From Deltaproteobacteria bacterium (lineage in GTDB: Bacteria; Desulfobacterota; Desulfobacteria; Desulfobacterales; Desulfosarcinaceae), in assembly GCA_021824175.1 (NCBI GenBank), contig JAKALP010000041.1, positions 1-43,081 of the forward strand: a stretch of DNA of 43,081 bases, written 5' to 3'. The position numbers and the translations under genes are program-made. The notes under the pieces were generated by a model. It ran no database searches, had not been told where the DNA came from, and saw nothing but the letters and a program-made list of their open reading frames with translations. Positions 17,177 to 25,313 of this stretch are shown here, in pieces (the first letter of the stretch is position 1; each line of letters begins with the position of its first letter).

Positions 17177-17608
17177 ATGGAAGGATTGCACCAACTCATT
17201 GACTACGGCGTGCTCGGGCTGCTGCTGGCGCTCAGCGTGGTGGCCGTGGCAATCGCCTTGGAGCGGTTTCTGGTCCACCGCACCACCAATGTCGCCGGCT
17301 ATGCCGATCGCAAAGAGCTCGAACTGCATCTGACGAAAAAGCTGCATTTGATCGCCACCATCGGCACCAATGCCCCCTATATTGGGCTGCTCGGCACCGT
17401 GCTCGGCATCATGTTGACCTTTTATGACATCGGCGCTGTGGGCTTTGACACCACCAAGATCATGACCGGCCTGGCGCTGGCCCTCAAGGCCACGGCCATG
17501 GGATTGCTGGTGGCTATCCCGGGGGTCACCCTTTACAATCTGCTGCTGCGCAAATGCAAGGTATTACTTCTTCAATGGGATATCCATCATGGACGAAAAG
17601 GAATTTGA
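17177..17608 (+). CDS. exbB: ExbB-like MotA/TolQ/ExbB proton channel
   Basis: 143 aa inner-membrane channel subunit that couples the proton gradient to TonB. Seen: a first helix about residues 9-26 (LGLLLALSVVAVAIAL), a basic loop, the canonical TIGTNAPYIGLLGTVLGIM segment about residues 58-76 and a last helix ALKATAMGLLVAIPGV. Shorter than E. coli ExbB (244 aa) but typical of the compact form in delta-proteobacteria. Start at 17177 chosen for the GTGAGGA ribosome site; upstream codons belong to the leader. It overlaps exbD by 20 bases. Confidence 0.93.
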   Translation: MEGLHQLIDYGVLGLLLALSVVAVAIALERFLVHRTTNVAGYADRKELELHLTKKLHLIATIGTNAPYIGLLGTVLGIMLTFYDIGAVGFDTTKIMTGLALALKATAMGLLVAIPGVTLYNLLLRKCKVLLLQWDIHHGRKGI

Positions 17609-17984
17609 TTATCTCAACGTTATCCCTTTGGTGGATGTGATGCTCGTGCTGCTCACCATCGTGCTCACCACCTCCACCTTCATTGCCACCGGCGGCATCC
17701 AGGTGCAGTTGCCCAGGGCCGCCGCTGACCCAGCGGCGACTGTTCCCCATCCCCGGACCATCGTCATCGACAAGGAGGGCAAGATCTGGCTGGATTCAAC
17801 GCCGGTGGTGATCGACGGCCTGAGTGCGACCCTGGATTCCGTGGACCGGAGCACGCCGCTTATGGTTCGCGCCGATAAAGGTCTTGCGCTTCAATTGTTC
17901 GTGGATCTCTATCAAGCGGTGAAACGCCTGGGTTTCACAACCTTGAGTTTGCAGACGGAGCAGATGCATGAACCGGCAGACTAA
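17589..17984 (+). CDS. exbD: ExbD-like biopolymer transport protein
   Basis: 131 aa, single N-terminal transmembrane helix (about residues 12-32) with PLVDVMLVLLTIVL, where the Asp is the family's proton-carrying residue, followed by a periplasmic domain. Partner of ExbB and TonB. Its start lies inside exbB and its end overlaps tonB by 17 bases, so exbB-exbD-tonB is translationally coupled. Confidence 0.94.
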   Translation: MDEKEFDYLNVIPLVDVMLVLLTIVLTTSTFIATGGIQVQLPRAAADPAATVPHPRTIVIDKEGKIWLDSTPVVIDGLSATLDSVDRSTPLMVRADKGLALQLFVDLYQAVKRLGFTTLSLQTEQMHEPAD

Positions 17985-18684
17985 GACCCTATGCTTCTCT
18001 TTGCTGCTGCATGCCGCGGCCGTTTTATGCGCTTGGGCTTTGCTTCGCCCGTCGGGGCCAGTCCAGCCGCCGGTAATCCTCGACTTTTCGATCCGCTCGG
18101 CATCGGCCGGTCCATTGGCCCAGTCCGCCGCGCCCACTGCCCCCCCCGCGATCCGGGCACCTAAGGAGAAGACGGCCACCAAGGAGAAGAAAAAGGTATT
18201 GCCTTCGTTGCCCAAACCTGTGCCGGCGCCGCTTCCGGAGACCGCCCCGGAGGCCGAAATCGTGCCGGTAACATCCATCGCACCCCCTGTGCCGGCGGCA
18301 AGCGATACGAGTTCTTCCCTATCCGCCGCGGTCGGCCCCACGGCCTTTGCCGGAGAAGCATCGGCCGTGGGCGCAGGAGGCGGAGGCAATGGTGTGTACA
18401 CGGTCGGAGAGTTGGAGGGGGCGTTGGTCGCTTTGCGCAAGAGCGTGCCGGAGTATCCTCAGGCCGCCAGGCGCCAGCGCGTTGAAGGGTGGATCAAGAT
18501 CCAATTCGTGGTTGATGAGCAGGGGCGGGTGGGACAGATCGAGGTGCTGGCAGCCCAACCCCAAGGCATGTTCGAACCCAGCGTGCGGCGCTGCGTGGTC
18601 GGCTGGCGCTTCAAAGCGGGGACCATCGACGGCAGGCCGGTCAAGGCCCTGGTGCATCAAACCATTTACTTCCGATTGGATTGA
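17968..18684 (+). CDS. tonB: TonB energy transducer
   Basis: 238 aa. Seen: N-terminal anchor helix (about 8-27, LCFSLLLHAAAVLCAWALL), a Pro/Ala/Lys-rich periplasmic spacer (about 30-150) and the C-terminal TonB domain (about 158-238: VPEYPQAARRQRVEGWIKI, then FVVDEQGRVGQIEV). It would pass energy from ExbBD to an outer-membrane receptor; the obvious partner is the receptor encoded convergently at 20112-22184. Confidence 0.94.
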   Translation: MNRQTKTLCFSLLLHAAAVLCAWALLRPSGPVQPPVILDFSIRSASAGPLAQSAAPTAPPAIRAPKEKTATKEKKKVLPSLPKPVPAPLPETAPEAEIVPVTSIAPPVPAASDTSSSLSAAVGPTAFAGEASAVGAGGGGNGVYTVGELEGALVALRKSVPEYPQAARRQRVEGWIKIQFVVDEQGRVGQIEVLAAQPQGMFEPSVRRCVVGWRFKAGTIDGRPVKALVHQTIYFRLD

Positions 18685-18736
18685 TTTCTAATATTTCTGT
18701 CTCTATTTATGGCTACAGGAAAGGTGAGCAAAACCT

Positions 18737-19165
18737 ATGCCGGCAAAACGGATTTGCGTCATAGACGGCCAAGGGGGCGGCATCGGCGCCACCGTGATCA
18801 AGTATCTTAAAGCGGCCTACGGTGATTCCATTGAAGTCATCGCCTTGGGCACCAATGCCATTGCGGCAGCCAACATGCTCAGGGCCGGGGCCAACAAGGG
18901 GGCCTCGGGAGAAAACGCCATCTGCTTCTCCGTGACCCAGGTCGAAGTCATTGTGGGGACCATTGCCATCACCTGGGCCAACGCCATGTTGGGAGAGGTG
19001 ACGCCGGCCATGGCCGCGGCCATCACTTCGAGCCTGGCAATCAAATTACTACTGCCTTTGTCCCAGGAGCAGATCCGCATCGTCGGCATTATCAACGAAC
19101 CGCTGCCCCACTTTGTGCAGCGCCTGGTGGAACGCGAGATCAAGGAGGTATTGAACCATGTGTGA
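18737..19165 (+). CDS. DUF3842 family protein
   Basis: 142 aa member of DUF3842, of unknown function. Seen: an N-terminal strand and glycine loop ICVIDGQGGGIGATVIKYL resembling a nucleotide-binding Rossmann start, a very Ala/Ile-rich middle, and a C-terminal helix. GCAAAACCT lies upstream of the ATG with GGAAAGGTGAG as likely ribosome site. Its end overlaps the start of cooT by 8 bases. Its pairing with CooT and a TonB system suggests a role in nickel handling (inference). Confidence 0.85.
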   Translation: MPAKRICVIDGQGGGIGATVIKYLKAAYGDSIEVIALGTNAIAAANMLRAGANKGASGENAICFSVTQVEVIVGTIAITWANAMLGEVTPAMAAAITSSLAIKLLLPLSQEQIRIVGIINEPLPHFVQRLVEREIKEVLNHV

Positions 19166-19352
19166 AGCCAATGTCTATATGGAAAAAAACGGGGTGGAAG
19201 AATTGGTCATGGAGTCGGTGGACCTTTTGGAGCCCGAAGCGGACGGCGTCTGGCGACTGGTGGGCATCTTCGGCGACCAGAAGATCATTCGCGGCAGGCT
19301 TAAGGCCATGAAGCTGGTGGATCACCGGATCGTTTTTATCCCCGAGCGATAG
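19158..19352 (+). CDS. cooT: CooT-family nickel-binding protein
   Basis: 64 aa. Begins MCEANVYMEKNG; Cys2 is the metal ligand known from Rhodospirillum CooT, a small dimeric Ni(II)-binding protein involved in carbon monoxide dehydrogenase maturation. The compact beta-sheet length matches the family. ATTAAGGAGGTATTGAACC supplies the ribosome site inside the upstream DUF3842 gene. Its presence is the strongest local reason to read this island as nickel rather than iron or vitamin uptake. No CODH gene is in the window. Confidence 0.9.
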   Translation: MCEANVYMEKNGVEELVMESVDLLEPEADGVWRLVGIFGDQKIIRGRLKAMKLVDHRIVFIPER

Positions 19353-19362
19353 GATGCATGTC

Positions 19363-19884
19363 ATGGGGAGAAAAACTCTTTTACTTGAGGTCCTGCGCAA
19401 ATGGTACCTTTGGCCTGTATTGCTGCTGTGGGTTTCCGTCGCTTGGTGCCATGGGGTGGATGGCGCGATCACCCCGGCCAATGGCTATATGGTCACGGTG
19501 CGCTACGATGACGGCGAGCCCATGAGCTATGCGGAGGTCAAGATCCAGGCGCCGGACAACAACCTTGCTTTTCAAACCGGACGCACGGACCGCAACGGCC
19601 GCTGGATGTTCCAGCCGGACCGGCCGGGTCGCTGGGAGGTTGAAGTCAAAGACGGCATGGGTCACCGGACGAAGCTCACCGTGGCGGTGAGTGAAGAAAA
19701 CCTGGAGACCGCATCCGTCGCACCCACCGCGACTGCTCCCCCCCACAGCCGGGGTTTCGCTACGGTTACTGGTTTAGCCGTTCTCTTCGGCTTGGCCGGA
19801 TGGTCTTATGGTTGGCGCGTCCGGCGCCGTTCCGCCCGGATAGCGAAGGCGACCGACCGTTCGAATTTTTCCGAAACCACATGA
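19363..19884 (+). CDS. Membrane-anchored carboxypeptidase-regulatory-like protein, NikL-like
   Basis: 173 aa from the ATG at 19363 (AGGA 8 bases before it; an ATG at 19354 is possible). Seen: signal/anchor helix (about 10-28) leading to HGVDGAI, an Ig-like transthyretin-type domain (about 35-110: DGEPMSYAEVKIQAPDN, TGRTDRNGRWMFQPDRPG), a Thr/Pro linker and a C-terminal helix (about 135-155) followed by Arg-rich residues. This plan resembles the accessory NikL/NikK periplasmic components of nickel ECF-type transporters. Last gene of the exbB operon. A periplasmic metal-delivery role is inferred, not shown. Confidence 0.7.
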   Translation: MGRKTLLLEVLRKWYLWPVLLLWVSVAWCHGVDGAITPANGYMVTVRYDDGEPMSYAEVKIQAPDNNLAFQTGRTDRNGRWMFQPDRPGRWEVEVKDGMGHRTKLTVAVSEENLETASVAPTATAPPHSRGFATVTGLAVLFGLAGWSYGWRVRRRSARIAKATDRSNFSETT

Positions 19885-20052
19885 GGAGCGGCGCCACTGT
19901 CTTCGACGCGCGCTTTTCAAACAACGGGTGCGGGAGATCCAGCGACGTTAGGTGAATTGGGGCGGTGCCCTCAGCCGGGAGAAAAGTCAAAAGATTCGGA
20001 ATGTGTTTTCCCATTGGAAATATCTTCAGCCGAAGCCGTTGGGGGTAAAAGA

Positions 20053-20085
20053 AAAGATGGGGCATGGCCGCGACAGCCACGCCCC
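20053..20085 (-). terminator. Terminator of the TonB-receptor unit
   Basis: GGGGCATGGC (20059-20068) pairs with GCCACGCCCC (20076-20085, one mismatch). On the minus strand the stem is followed by ATCTTTTCTTTTA. It lies about 30 bases past the receptor stop codon. The 227-base convergent gap holds nothing else recognisable. Confidence 0.75.
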
Positions 20086-20111
20086 GTCGGGTTAAAACGA
20101 TAATTTTACTT

Positions 20112-22184
20112 CTAGAAATCCACCGTGAAGGTGGCGTAGAGCGACAGCGGCAGGGCCGGGGAATAGGTCCTGCTGGTCGTGCCACTGGTGTAGTCGGCAT
20201 ACTTTTTGTTCAAGAGATTGACCGCATCCAGAGCCAGCAAGTAGTTTGCCGTTTGGCCGAATCGGTAGGAGAGCTGGGCATCAAAACGGTCCCAGGCATC
20301 GCTTTTGTAGAGATTGGGGTCGTCCAGGTAGTAGCCGTCTTCATAATGGTAGCGCAGGCGGCCGCCGTATCCTCGTTGCGGCATATATCCGATCTCGGCG
20401 TTGCAGATGTTTTGGGGCGCGCCCATGATGGTTTTGCCGGCCAGGTCGACGCCGTTGACCACGTATTTGTCATATTTGGGGTTCACATAGCCGTAATCGG
20501 CATGCAGGTAGCCAAAGGTGAGCAGCGTGTAGTCCAGGCTCAGCTCAATGCCGTCCCGGGTGGTTTCGCCCACGTTTTCGTAATCGTCGGTCACTGAATT
20601 GTAGATGAAGTCCTTGGTGGTCAACAACTTATATGCCACCAGTTCCGCGGAGAGATTCTTGTTGGGACGTCCGCGCAGACCAACCTCATATTGATCCCGC
20701 TCCTGGGGTTGCCAGTTCTGTTCTTTGAAAGCGGCTTGCTCGGAAAAACCAGGCAGCAGAGCAAACCCCTTGCCGTAATTGGCGAAGATATCCAGGCGCT
20801 TGTCCAGCACGGTCATGATCAGACCAGCCTTGGGGCTGAAGACATTCTGGTCTTTCATGTAGAATTTGGCGTCGTCGTCCAAATGGTCCACCAGATGGCC
20901 CACGAAGGTGTCGTAACGGGCGCCCACAATGATCCGCAGGGGATCGAACACCTGATAGCCCCCTTGGCCGTAAAAGGAGAGCGTCTGCATTTTGATCACA
21001 TAGTCCCAATACTTCGGCCCCTTTTCACGGCCCGTGCCGGCCAGCAGATACCAGCGTTGCCGGCCGTCGTCTTCGAGCATATAGTCGGCGCCGGCCACCA
21101 GGTTGAGCTCGCGGCCGGCCAGGGAGCCGAGAAAGTTATAGCTGGCGCCCGATCCCCAGACATCGCGCTTGAAGTCGCGCAGGTTGCCCACGTTGGCCGT
21201 GGGCGCCAGCCCGGTCGGATCGCTGGCGTACCAGCGCCAGAATTCCTGATTGTAGGACCAAACATTGAAGAGCAGTTTGGATTGGGCGCTGAGTTTGTAA
21301 TCGGCATCCACGCGCCCCTCGGTCCGGTCCTTGCCGCCGCCGTTGGTCTCGCTCACGGCTTGGGTGGGGTCCTGGTCGAATTGGGCCTGGCTGATGTATC
21401 CAGGGGCGTCCCAATCGGAGTTGAAGCCCCGCAGGCTCAAGCGCACATCCAGGCGATCCGTGAAATGGCGGGTGAGCCGCGCCGCGCCGTTGAGTTTGTC
21501 CCAGTCCGAATTCTTCTGGTACCCGTCGGTGTGATAGTTCTGGATGGCATACACCTGATCCCATTTTTCGTCGGAGAGGCCGCCCACGAAATTGGTTTCA
21601 TGGGTATCGTAAAACCCGTATTGCAGCTTGAGATGGTTGTGGTCCACCTGCTTCAGCGTATAGAAGGCCAAGGTTCCGGCCGAGGCATAGTTGCCATACA
21701 GGGCCGACGAAGGCCCTTTGATGAGTTCCACCCGTTCGATCTCTTCGGGGTTGATGAGGTTGGTGTCGGCATAGCCGTCGCCTTCATTGAGAGGAATTCC
21801 GTCAAGAAAAATGGCGGCGTTCGGCCCATGGGAGTTGCCGGTGAAGCCGCGCATGACGAAATTGGAGGCCGTGCCGCCTTGTTGGTACTGGGTGATGCTG
21901 ACACCCGGCGACAGGGAGACAATGTCCAGGGGCGTGATATAGACCCGGTTGATGATTTTTTCGTTGTCCAGCACCGTGGCCGAGGTAGCCTCCAGGTCCG
22001 GGTCAGCGGCCTGGCCGCGCACCACCACATCCTCGATGGTGACGGCGGTCTCTTTTTTACTTCCGGTTTTGGGTGTCTGTTCGGTCCCGGCCTTTTCTTC
22101 GGCCTTTGATAGGGCCGCGGCGCCCAACAACAGAAACAGGGTCAGCAGCAGGGTTAACATAGAACATCTGAATTTGCATTTCAT
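20112..22184 (-). CDS. TonB-dependent outer-membrane receptor
   Basis: 690 aa from the ATG at 22184, chosen for GAGGAGAATTC directly upstream. Seen: signal peptide (about 1-28), TonB-box-like segment VTIEDVVVRG (about 48-57), a plug domain (about 65-180: NFVMRGFTGNSHGPNAAIFLDG, IERVELIKGPSSALYGNYASAG) and a 22-strand-type barrel ending in Phe (ATFTVDF), the outer-membrane assembly signature. The plug has typical receptor motifs. It follows the DUF4198 gene by 27 bases and ends convergent with the exbB-tonB operon that would power it. Given CooT, CbiM and NikK-like neighbours the ligand is probably a nickel (or cobalt/corrinoid) complex; iron-siderophore uptake cannot be excluded. Confidence 0.93.
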   Translation of the reverse strand: MKCKFRCSMLTLLLTLFLLLGAAALSKAEEKAGTEQTPKTGSKKETAVTIEDVVVRGQAADPDLEATSATVLDNEKIINRVYITPLDIVSLSPGVSITQYQQGGTASNFVMRGFTGNSHGPNAAIFLDGIPLNEGDGYADTNLINPEEIERVELIKGPSSALYGNYASAGTLAFYTLKQVDHNHLKLQYGFYDTHETNFVGGLSDEKWDQVYAIQNYHTDGYQKNSDWDKLNGAARLTRHFTDRLDVRLSLRGFNSDWDAPGYISQAQFDQDPTQAVSETNGGGKDRTEGRVDADYKLSAQSKLLFNVWSYNQEFWRWYASDPTGLAPTANVGNLRDFKRDVWGSGASYNFLGSLAGRELNLVAGADYMLEDDGRQRWYLLAGTGREKGPKYWDYVIKMQTLSFYGQGGYQVFDPLRIIVGARYDTFVGHLVDHLDDDAKFYMKDQNVFSPKAGLIMTVLDKRLDIFANYGKGFALLPGFSEQAAFKEQNWQPQERDQYEVGLRGRPNKNLSAELVAYKLLTTKDFIYNSVTDDYENVGETTRDGIELSLDYTLLTFGYLHADYGYVNPKYDKYVVNGVDLAGKTIMGAPQNICNAEIGYMPQRGYGGRLRYHYEDGYYLDDPNLYKSDAWDRFDAQLSYRFGQTANYLLALDAVNLLNKKYADYTSGTTSRTYSPALPLSLYATFTVDF

Positions 22185-22211
22185 GTGAATTCTCCTCATG
22201 GTGATTCGGAT

Positions 22212-22994
22212 CTACTGGATTTCGAAGGTCAGGATGGCGGCGAAGCTGCTTTCGTCGCACACTTTGGGGTCTGGATACGGTTCCTTCTGATGGGCCGCCA
22301 CGAGCCAGGCCCCTGGAGTGGCAATGCGGATTTTGGCCACACCGTCGGCACCGCTTTTGGTGGCATAGGCAAAGGTATTCTTCTCCCTGGAAAATCCCAC
22401 ATAGGTGGCTACCACATCGGCGCCGGATAAGGGTTGCCCCTTGAAGAGCACTTTGACCGGTAGAAAATCGCCAGCGCGCAAACCGCCCGGATCAGCCAGG
22501 GAAACAATCTCCAGGTCGTGGCCCAAGGGCTTGCTCGGCACCGTACCGGCCGGCGCGCCGATGTTGATGATGGCTTTGGCTGACTTGGCTGAGTAGGTGC
22601 AAGCGATGGGCTCTTTGACCTCTTTTTTGGACTTGCCCGATTGGTAGCCCTCGGTGGTTTTGGTCCAGAAACGGCCCTTCTGGGTGGCGACGATCAGATG
22701 GGTTCCCGTGCCGGCGGGCGCTGCTTCGGCTTTGTACTCCACCTCCGAATAGCTCTGGATCGGCGTTCGCGACCCGTCCGGCCGCAGCATATAGATTTCG
22801 TGCAAATACTCCTTGGAAAGAAATTCCCGGCCCGGCAGGTGGTGGTCATAGGTCAGGGTCATGGTGATCTCTTCGCCCGGCGCCGGCGTATAATCCCGGA
22901 CTTCGATCCACATGTCATGGGCCGCGGCCGCGCGCGCCCAGCAAAAACCAAACAGTAGCATCAGGATAATGGTCAGGGTACATTTTTGTTTCAT
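22212..22994 (-). CDS. Periplasmic DUF4198 protein
   Basis: 260 aa from the ATG at 22994 (AGGAGGAGATGAA in front). Seen: signal peptide ending AAAAHDMWIEV; the mature protein begins with the His-containing HDMW motif typical of DUF4198, a family often encoded with cobalt/nickel transporters. A C-terminal Ig-like part (PLSGADVVATYVGFSREKN, GVAKIRIATPGAWLVAA) completes it. First gene of a unit with the TonB receptor and preceded by leader L2. Probably a periplasmic metal-binding or delivery protein (inference). It is a distant paralogue of the protein at 24462-25268. Confidence 0.85.
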   Translation of the reverse strand: MKQKCTLTIILMLLFGFCWARAAAAHDMWIEVRDYTPAPGEEITMTLTYDHHLPGREFLSKEYLHEIYMLRPDGSRTPIQSYSEVEYKAEAAPAGTGTHLIVATQKGRFWTKTTEGYQSGKSKKEVKEPIACTYSAKSAKAIINIGAPAGTVPSKPLGHDLEIVSLADPGGLRAGDFLPVKVLFKGQPLSGADVVATYVGFSREKNTFAYATKSGADGVAKIRIATPGAWLVAAHQKEPYPDPKVCDESSFAAILTFEIQ

Positions 22995-23027
22995 TTCATC
23001 TCCTCCTTGTTGTGTATTTTGGGCAAT

Positions 23028-23159
23028 AAAAAAGCCATGAACGCCTCGGCCCCCGACGGGCCGCGCCTTCATGGCTAATTCTTCGGTAGAAATTCTTTAA
23101 GGGGTCGGCTTCATCCGACCATTCGATCGCTCTACAGCCAACAGGTGTTTACGAGTCAA
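23028..23159 (-). promoter_or_regulatory. Promoter and terminator-bearing leader L2 ahead of the DUF4198/TonB-receptor unit
   Basis: On the minus strand: TTGACT (23159-23154), 17 bases, TGTAGA (23136-23131; weak -10). Then a hairpin GGTCGG-ATGAAG-CCGACC (23120-23103) and a long stem AGCCATGAA.../...TTCATGGCT (23077-23034) followed by TTTTTTATT. The T-run ends 34 bases before the ATG at 22994. It could simply be the terminator of the cbiM operon ending at 23205; its parallels with L1 and L3 make a conditional terminator plausible. Confidence 0.6.
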
Positions 23160-23204
23160 GTGTTTAATCCGGAAGCAGGTGACATTTTCAACCGCATGGC
23201 CCGC

Positions 23205-23822
23205 TCATTCAGCGGGCTTTCTGAACGAGGGTTGCAATAAGGCCGGTTTGACTTTGGCCAGAAATCCGATGGTGAAGGCACTCATCGCACCTTCGATCAG
23301 AATGACCGGAACGTGGGCTGCCAGGGCGATTTTGGCCACACCGAAGAATTCTTCTCCGCCCGTGGCCAGCAGGGCGGCCAAAATCAGGGCAGACAAGGTG
23401 GTGCCCAAGGCCCCGGCCACGGCGCCCATCACCATCTGCCGTTTGCGGGTGGTTCCCTTGAAGCGCTGAAAAAGCCAGCCGCAAACCACGGCCGGCAGCC
23501 CCATCATCAAGGCGTTGGCGCCCAGCGCTGTCAGGCCACCGAACTGAAAGAGAAGACTTTGCAGCAGCAAGCCCAGTCCAATGGAGAGAAACGCCGAGGG
23601 GCCCAGCAGTGCTCCGGTCAAGCCCGGGATCAGTAGATGGACGCTGGTGGGACCGAAGGGCACATGAATCAGCGAGGCCACGAAGAAGGCGGCCGTCATC
23701 ACGGCCAGCTTGGGCAGATCTTCGTTGCGGGTGCAGCGGGCGCTCCAGGCCGTCAATGCCGCGCTGGCCGCATAACCGCCGATGGTTATGGAAACGGGCA
23801 GTACGCCGTCGGAGATATGCAT
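23205..23822 (-). CDS. CbiM/NikM-type substrate-specific ECF transporter component
   Basis: 205 aa, about six to seven membrane helices. Begins MHISDGVLP, where the N-terminal Met-His (His2) is the metal-binding signature of CbiM/NikM. Further motifs: IHVPFGPTSVHLLIPGLTGALLG and FGGLTALGANALMMGLPA. In cobalt and nickel ECF systems this S-component works with CbiN/NikN-L and the CbiQ-CbiO energising module. AAGGAG precedes the ATG, which overlaps the upstream stop (TAATG). No CbiQ or CbiO gene is in the window, so the energising module must be elsewhere or the protein acts alone. Nickel is favoured by the neighbours. Confidence 0.93.
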   Translation of the reverse strand: MHISDGVLPVSITIGGYAASAALTAWSARCTRNEDLPKLAVMTAAFFVASLIHVPFGPTSVHLLIPGLTGALLGPSAFLSIGLGLLLQSLLFQFGGLTALGANALMMGLPAVVCGWLFQRFKGTTRKRQMVMGAVAGALGTTLSALILAALLATGGEEFFGVAKIALAAHVPVILIEGAMSAFTIGFLAKVKPALLQPSFRKPAE

Positions 23823-24118
23823 TATTTCTCCTTGCGGCGCGCGGCAACAAAGGCCGCCGCGCCGAAAAAACCAACGATGTAACCAATACCGGAGAAGATC
23901 TCCTTGAGGCCTGGTTTGCCCAGGTCCGCGCGCAAGGCCGCGATTTCGCGCTGAATGCGGCGCAGTTCTTCGGAGAGTTTGCGATTTTCCTCCTTGAAGG
24001 AAGCAACGAGTTCCCGGCAATCTTCTTCCGGGGGTGTTTGGGCGGGAAGTACTGCCGGCCACCCCCAAAGACAGAGCCACAGCAGCGCGGCCAAAAGCGT
24101 TTTGCGGATCAGTCTCAT
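23822..24118 (-). CDS. Small exported coiled-coil protein with C-terminal helix, between NikK-like and CbiM
   Basis: 98 aa. Seen: signal peptide or first helix (about 6-26), a charged coiled coil (about 32-66: CRELVASFKEENRKLSEELRRIQREIAAL), and a C-terminal transmembrane helix (about 74-92) with basic end RRKEK. Start overlaps the NikK-like stop and its own stop overlaps the cbiM start, so it is tightly coupled. By position and topology it may take the place of NikN/CbiN or NikL, but no family motif was recognised. Confidence 0.8.
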   Translation of the reverse strand: MRLIRKTLLAALLWLCLWGWPAVLPAQTPPEEDCRELVASFKEENRKLSEELRRIQREIAALRADLGKPGLKEIFSGIGYIVGFFGAAAFVAARRKEK

Positions 24119-24447
24119 TTTCCAGCCTCCACTTCCGCTTTTTTCAGCTTGAAACTGTTCTTATGCCCCATGCTGGCTTCAACTATAATGGTCAAATCAT
24201 CTGCTTTAGGAATGGTAAAATTGAACCGGCCCTCTGGGTCCGTAACTCCTTCCAGCAGCAGTTGGTTGGCGCTGTCATAGACTTTAATTTTGCCGCTCAC
24301 CACGGGCCTGCCGTCCGGAAAATAGCTTTCGGTGTAGATTTTTCCAGACTCCACATAGGCAAAGAGGTTGACTTTGTGGGCCAAAGCCTGGCCGCAGAAG
24401 AACAATGTGAGCGCCGCGGCCATCAGTAAATACTTATATGTTTTCAT
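24115..24447 (-). CDS. NikK-like periplasmic component of nickel transport
   Basis: 110 aa. Signal peptide (about 1-23, ending QALA) and a mature N-terminus HKVNLFAYVESGKIYTESYF, which resembles NikK-type accessory periplasmic proteins of nickel ECF transporters; the exposed N-terminal His is a likely metal ligand. The rest is one transthyretin/Ig-like domain (GKIKVYDSANQLLLEGVTDPEGRFNF). It stands between a DUF4198 gene and the small membrane protein/CbiM pair in one operon. Confidence 0.8.
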   Translation of the reverse strand: MKTYKYLLMAAALTLFFCGQALAHKVNLFAYVESGKIYTESYFPDGRPVVSGKIKVYDSANQLLLEGVTDPEGRFNFTIPKADDLTIIVEASMGHKNSFKLKKAEVEAGK

Positions 24448-24461
24448 GATCGCCCCCTGAT

Positions 24462-25268
24462 TTACTTCATGTCAACGGTTCGCACCCAAAAGACCGCGCC
24501 AATCTCTACGCCTTTGTCCTGGCCGTCGTGCTGGAGTTTCCAGCCCGCTTGGCTCAGAGCGGCAAATCCCCACCAGCCGGACCTAGGCATGGCATAGCTG
24601 AAGATCCCGTTGCCATCGGCTTTGACCACCTGGGTCACGAATGGGTCGGAAGGGGCATGCACAATGGAGCGATTGTCCGGCGACTCATTCAGGTACTCCA
24701 CTTCCACCTCGGCGCCCGGCACGGGCCTGCCCTTGAGCAGCACTTGCCCGGTAAACAGGTTGCCGGTCCACAACCCATAGGGCCTTGTGAGGGGCACGAT
24801 CTCGGTTTCCAGCCCGACTGGCTGGTCCCAGCCCGCCTCCAACCCCAGGGCGTGGACACACACCTTCGTGTAGTGCACGATGAAAAGATCTTCGGCCGGT
24901 TCCCAGTACGGGGCAGGCTCGACAAAGAAGGTATAATCGCCCGGTCTGTGAATCGTGTATTCGGCGCTCCAAAAGGTAAAAGACTCTTGTTGATCGGCGG
25001 CTTTACCCTTGGTGCTTTTCAGCGTCGCCAGCAGATCTTGGGCTTTGCCGCCCTGAATGACGCCGAACCGTTTGGGTTTGGCCATCTCCATATATTGCAT
25101 TTCCATCGGGTGAATAAATTTAATCTGAAGATTCAAATGTTTATCATCATACTGGGTGATAATATCATGAGAGGGAATGATAGTGCCGAAGTGGGCCCAA
25201 ACCGGGCCAGCGTTTAAGGATAGCAAGGACGCGAAGAGGCAAACGAGAATAAAAGGTGATTTTTGCAT
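24462..25268 (-). CDS. Periplasmic DUF4198 protein, metal-transport associated
   Basis: 268 aa from the ATG at 25268, picked for AGGAGGATTCCGAC in front. Seen: signal peptide ending VWAHFGTII, so the mature protein again starts with His (HFG motif); an [13 protein letters not shown] Met-rich segment (about residues 55-67), a domain with [14 protein letters not shown], and a C-terminal Ig-like part ([15 protein letters not shown]). This matches DUF4198 proteins annotated as periplasmic components of Co/Ni transport. First gene of the operon with NikK-like, small protein and CbiM. The Met-rich stretch could bind a soft metal (inference). Confidence 0.87.
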   Translation of the reverse strand: MQKSPFILVCLFASLLSLNAGPVWAHFGTIIPSHDIITQYDDKHLNLQIKFIHPMEMQYMEMAKPKRFGVIQGGKAQDLLATLKSTKGKAADQQESFTFWSAEYTIHRPGDYTFFVEPAPYWEPAEDLFIVHYTKVCVHALGLEAGWDQPVGLETEIVPLTRPYGLWTGNLFTGQVLLKGRPVPGAEVEVEYLNESPDNRSIVHAPSDPFVTQVVKADGNGIFSYAMPRSGWWGFAALSQAGWKLQHDGQDKGVEIGAVFWVRTVDMK

Positions 25269-25313
25269 GTCGGAATCCTCCTTTGTTTGGTCGGGCAAAT
25301 TCGCAAATGAAAT

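Noticed and set aside
16971-17333. 120-codon open frame running through the exbB leader
   Set aside because: No ribosome site or family; it covers the hairpins and terminator and enters exbB in the wrong frame.
20691-22109. 472-codon open frame on plus opposite the TonB receptor
   Set aside because: It is antisense to a receptor with signal peptide, plug and barrel motifs; its translation shows no family and reflects GC-rich codon bias.
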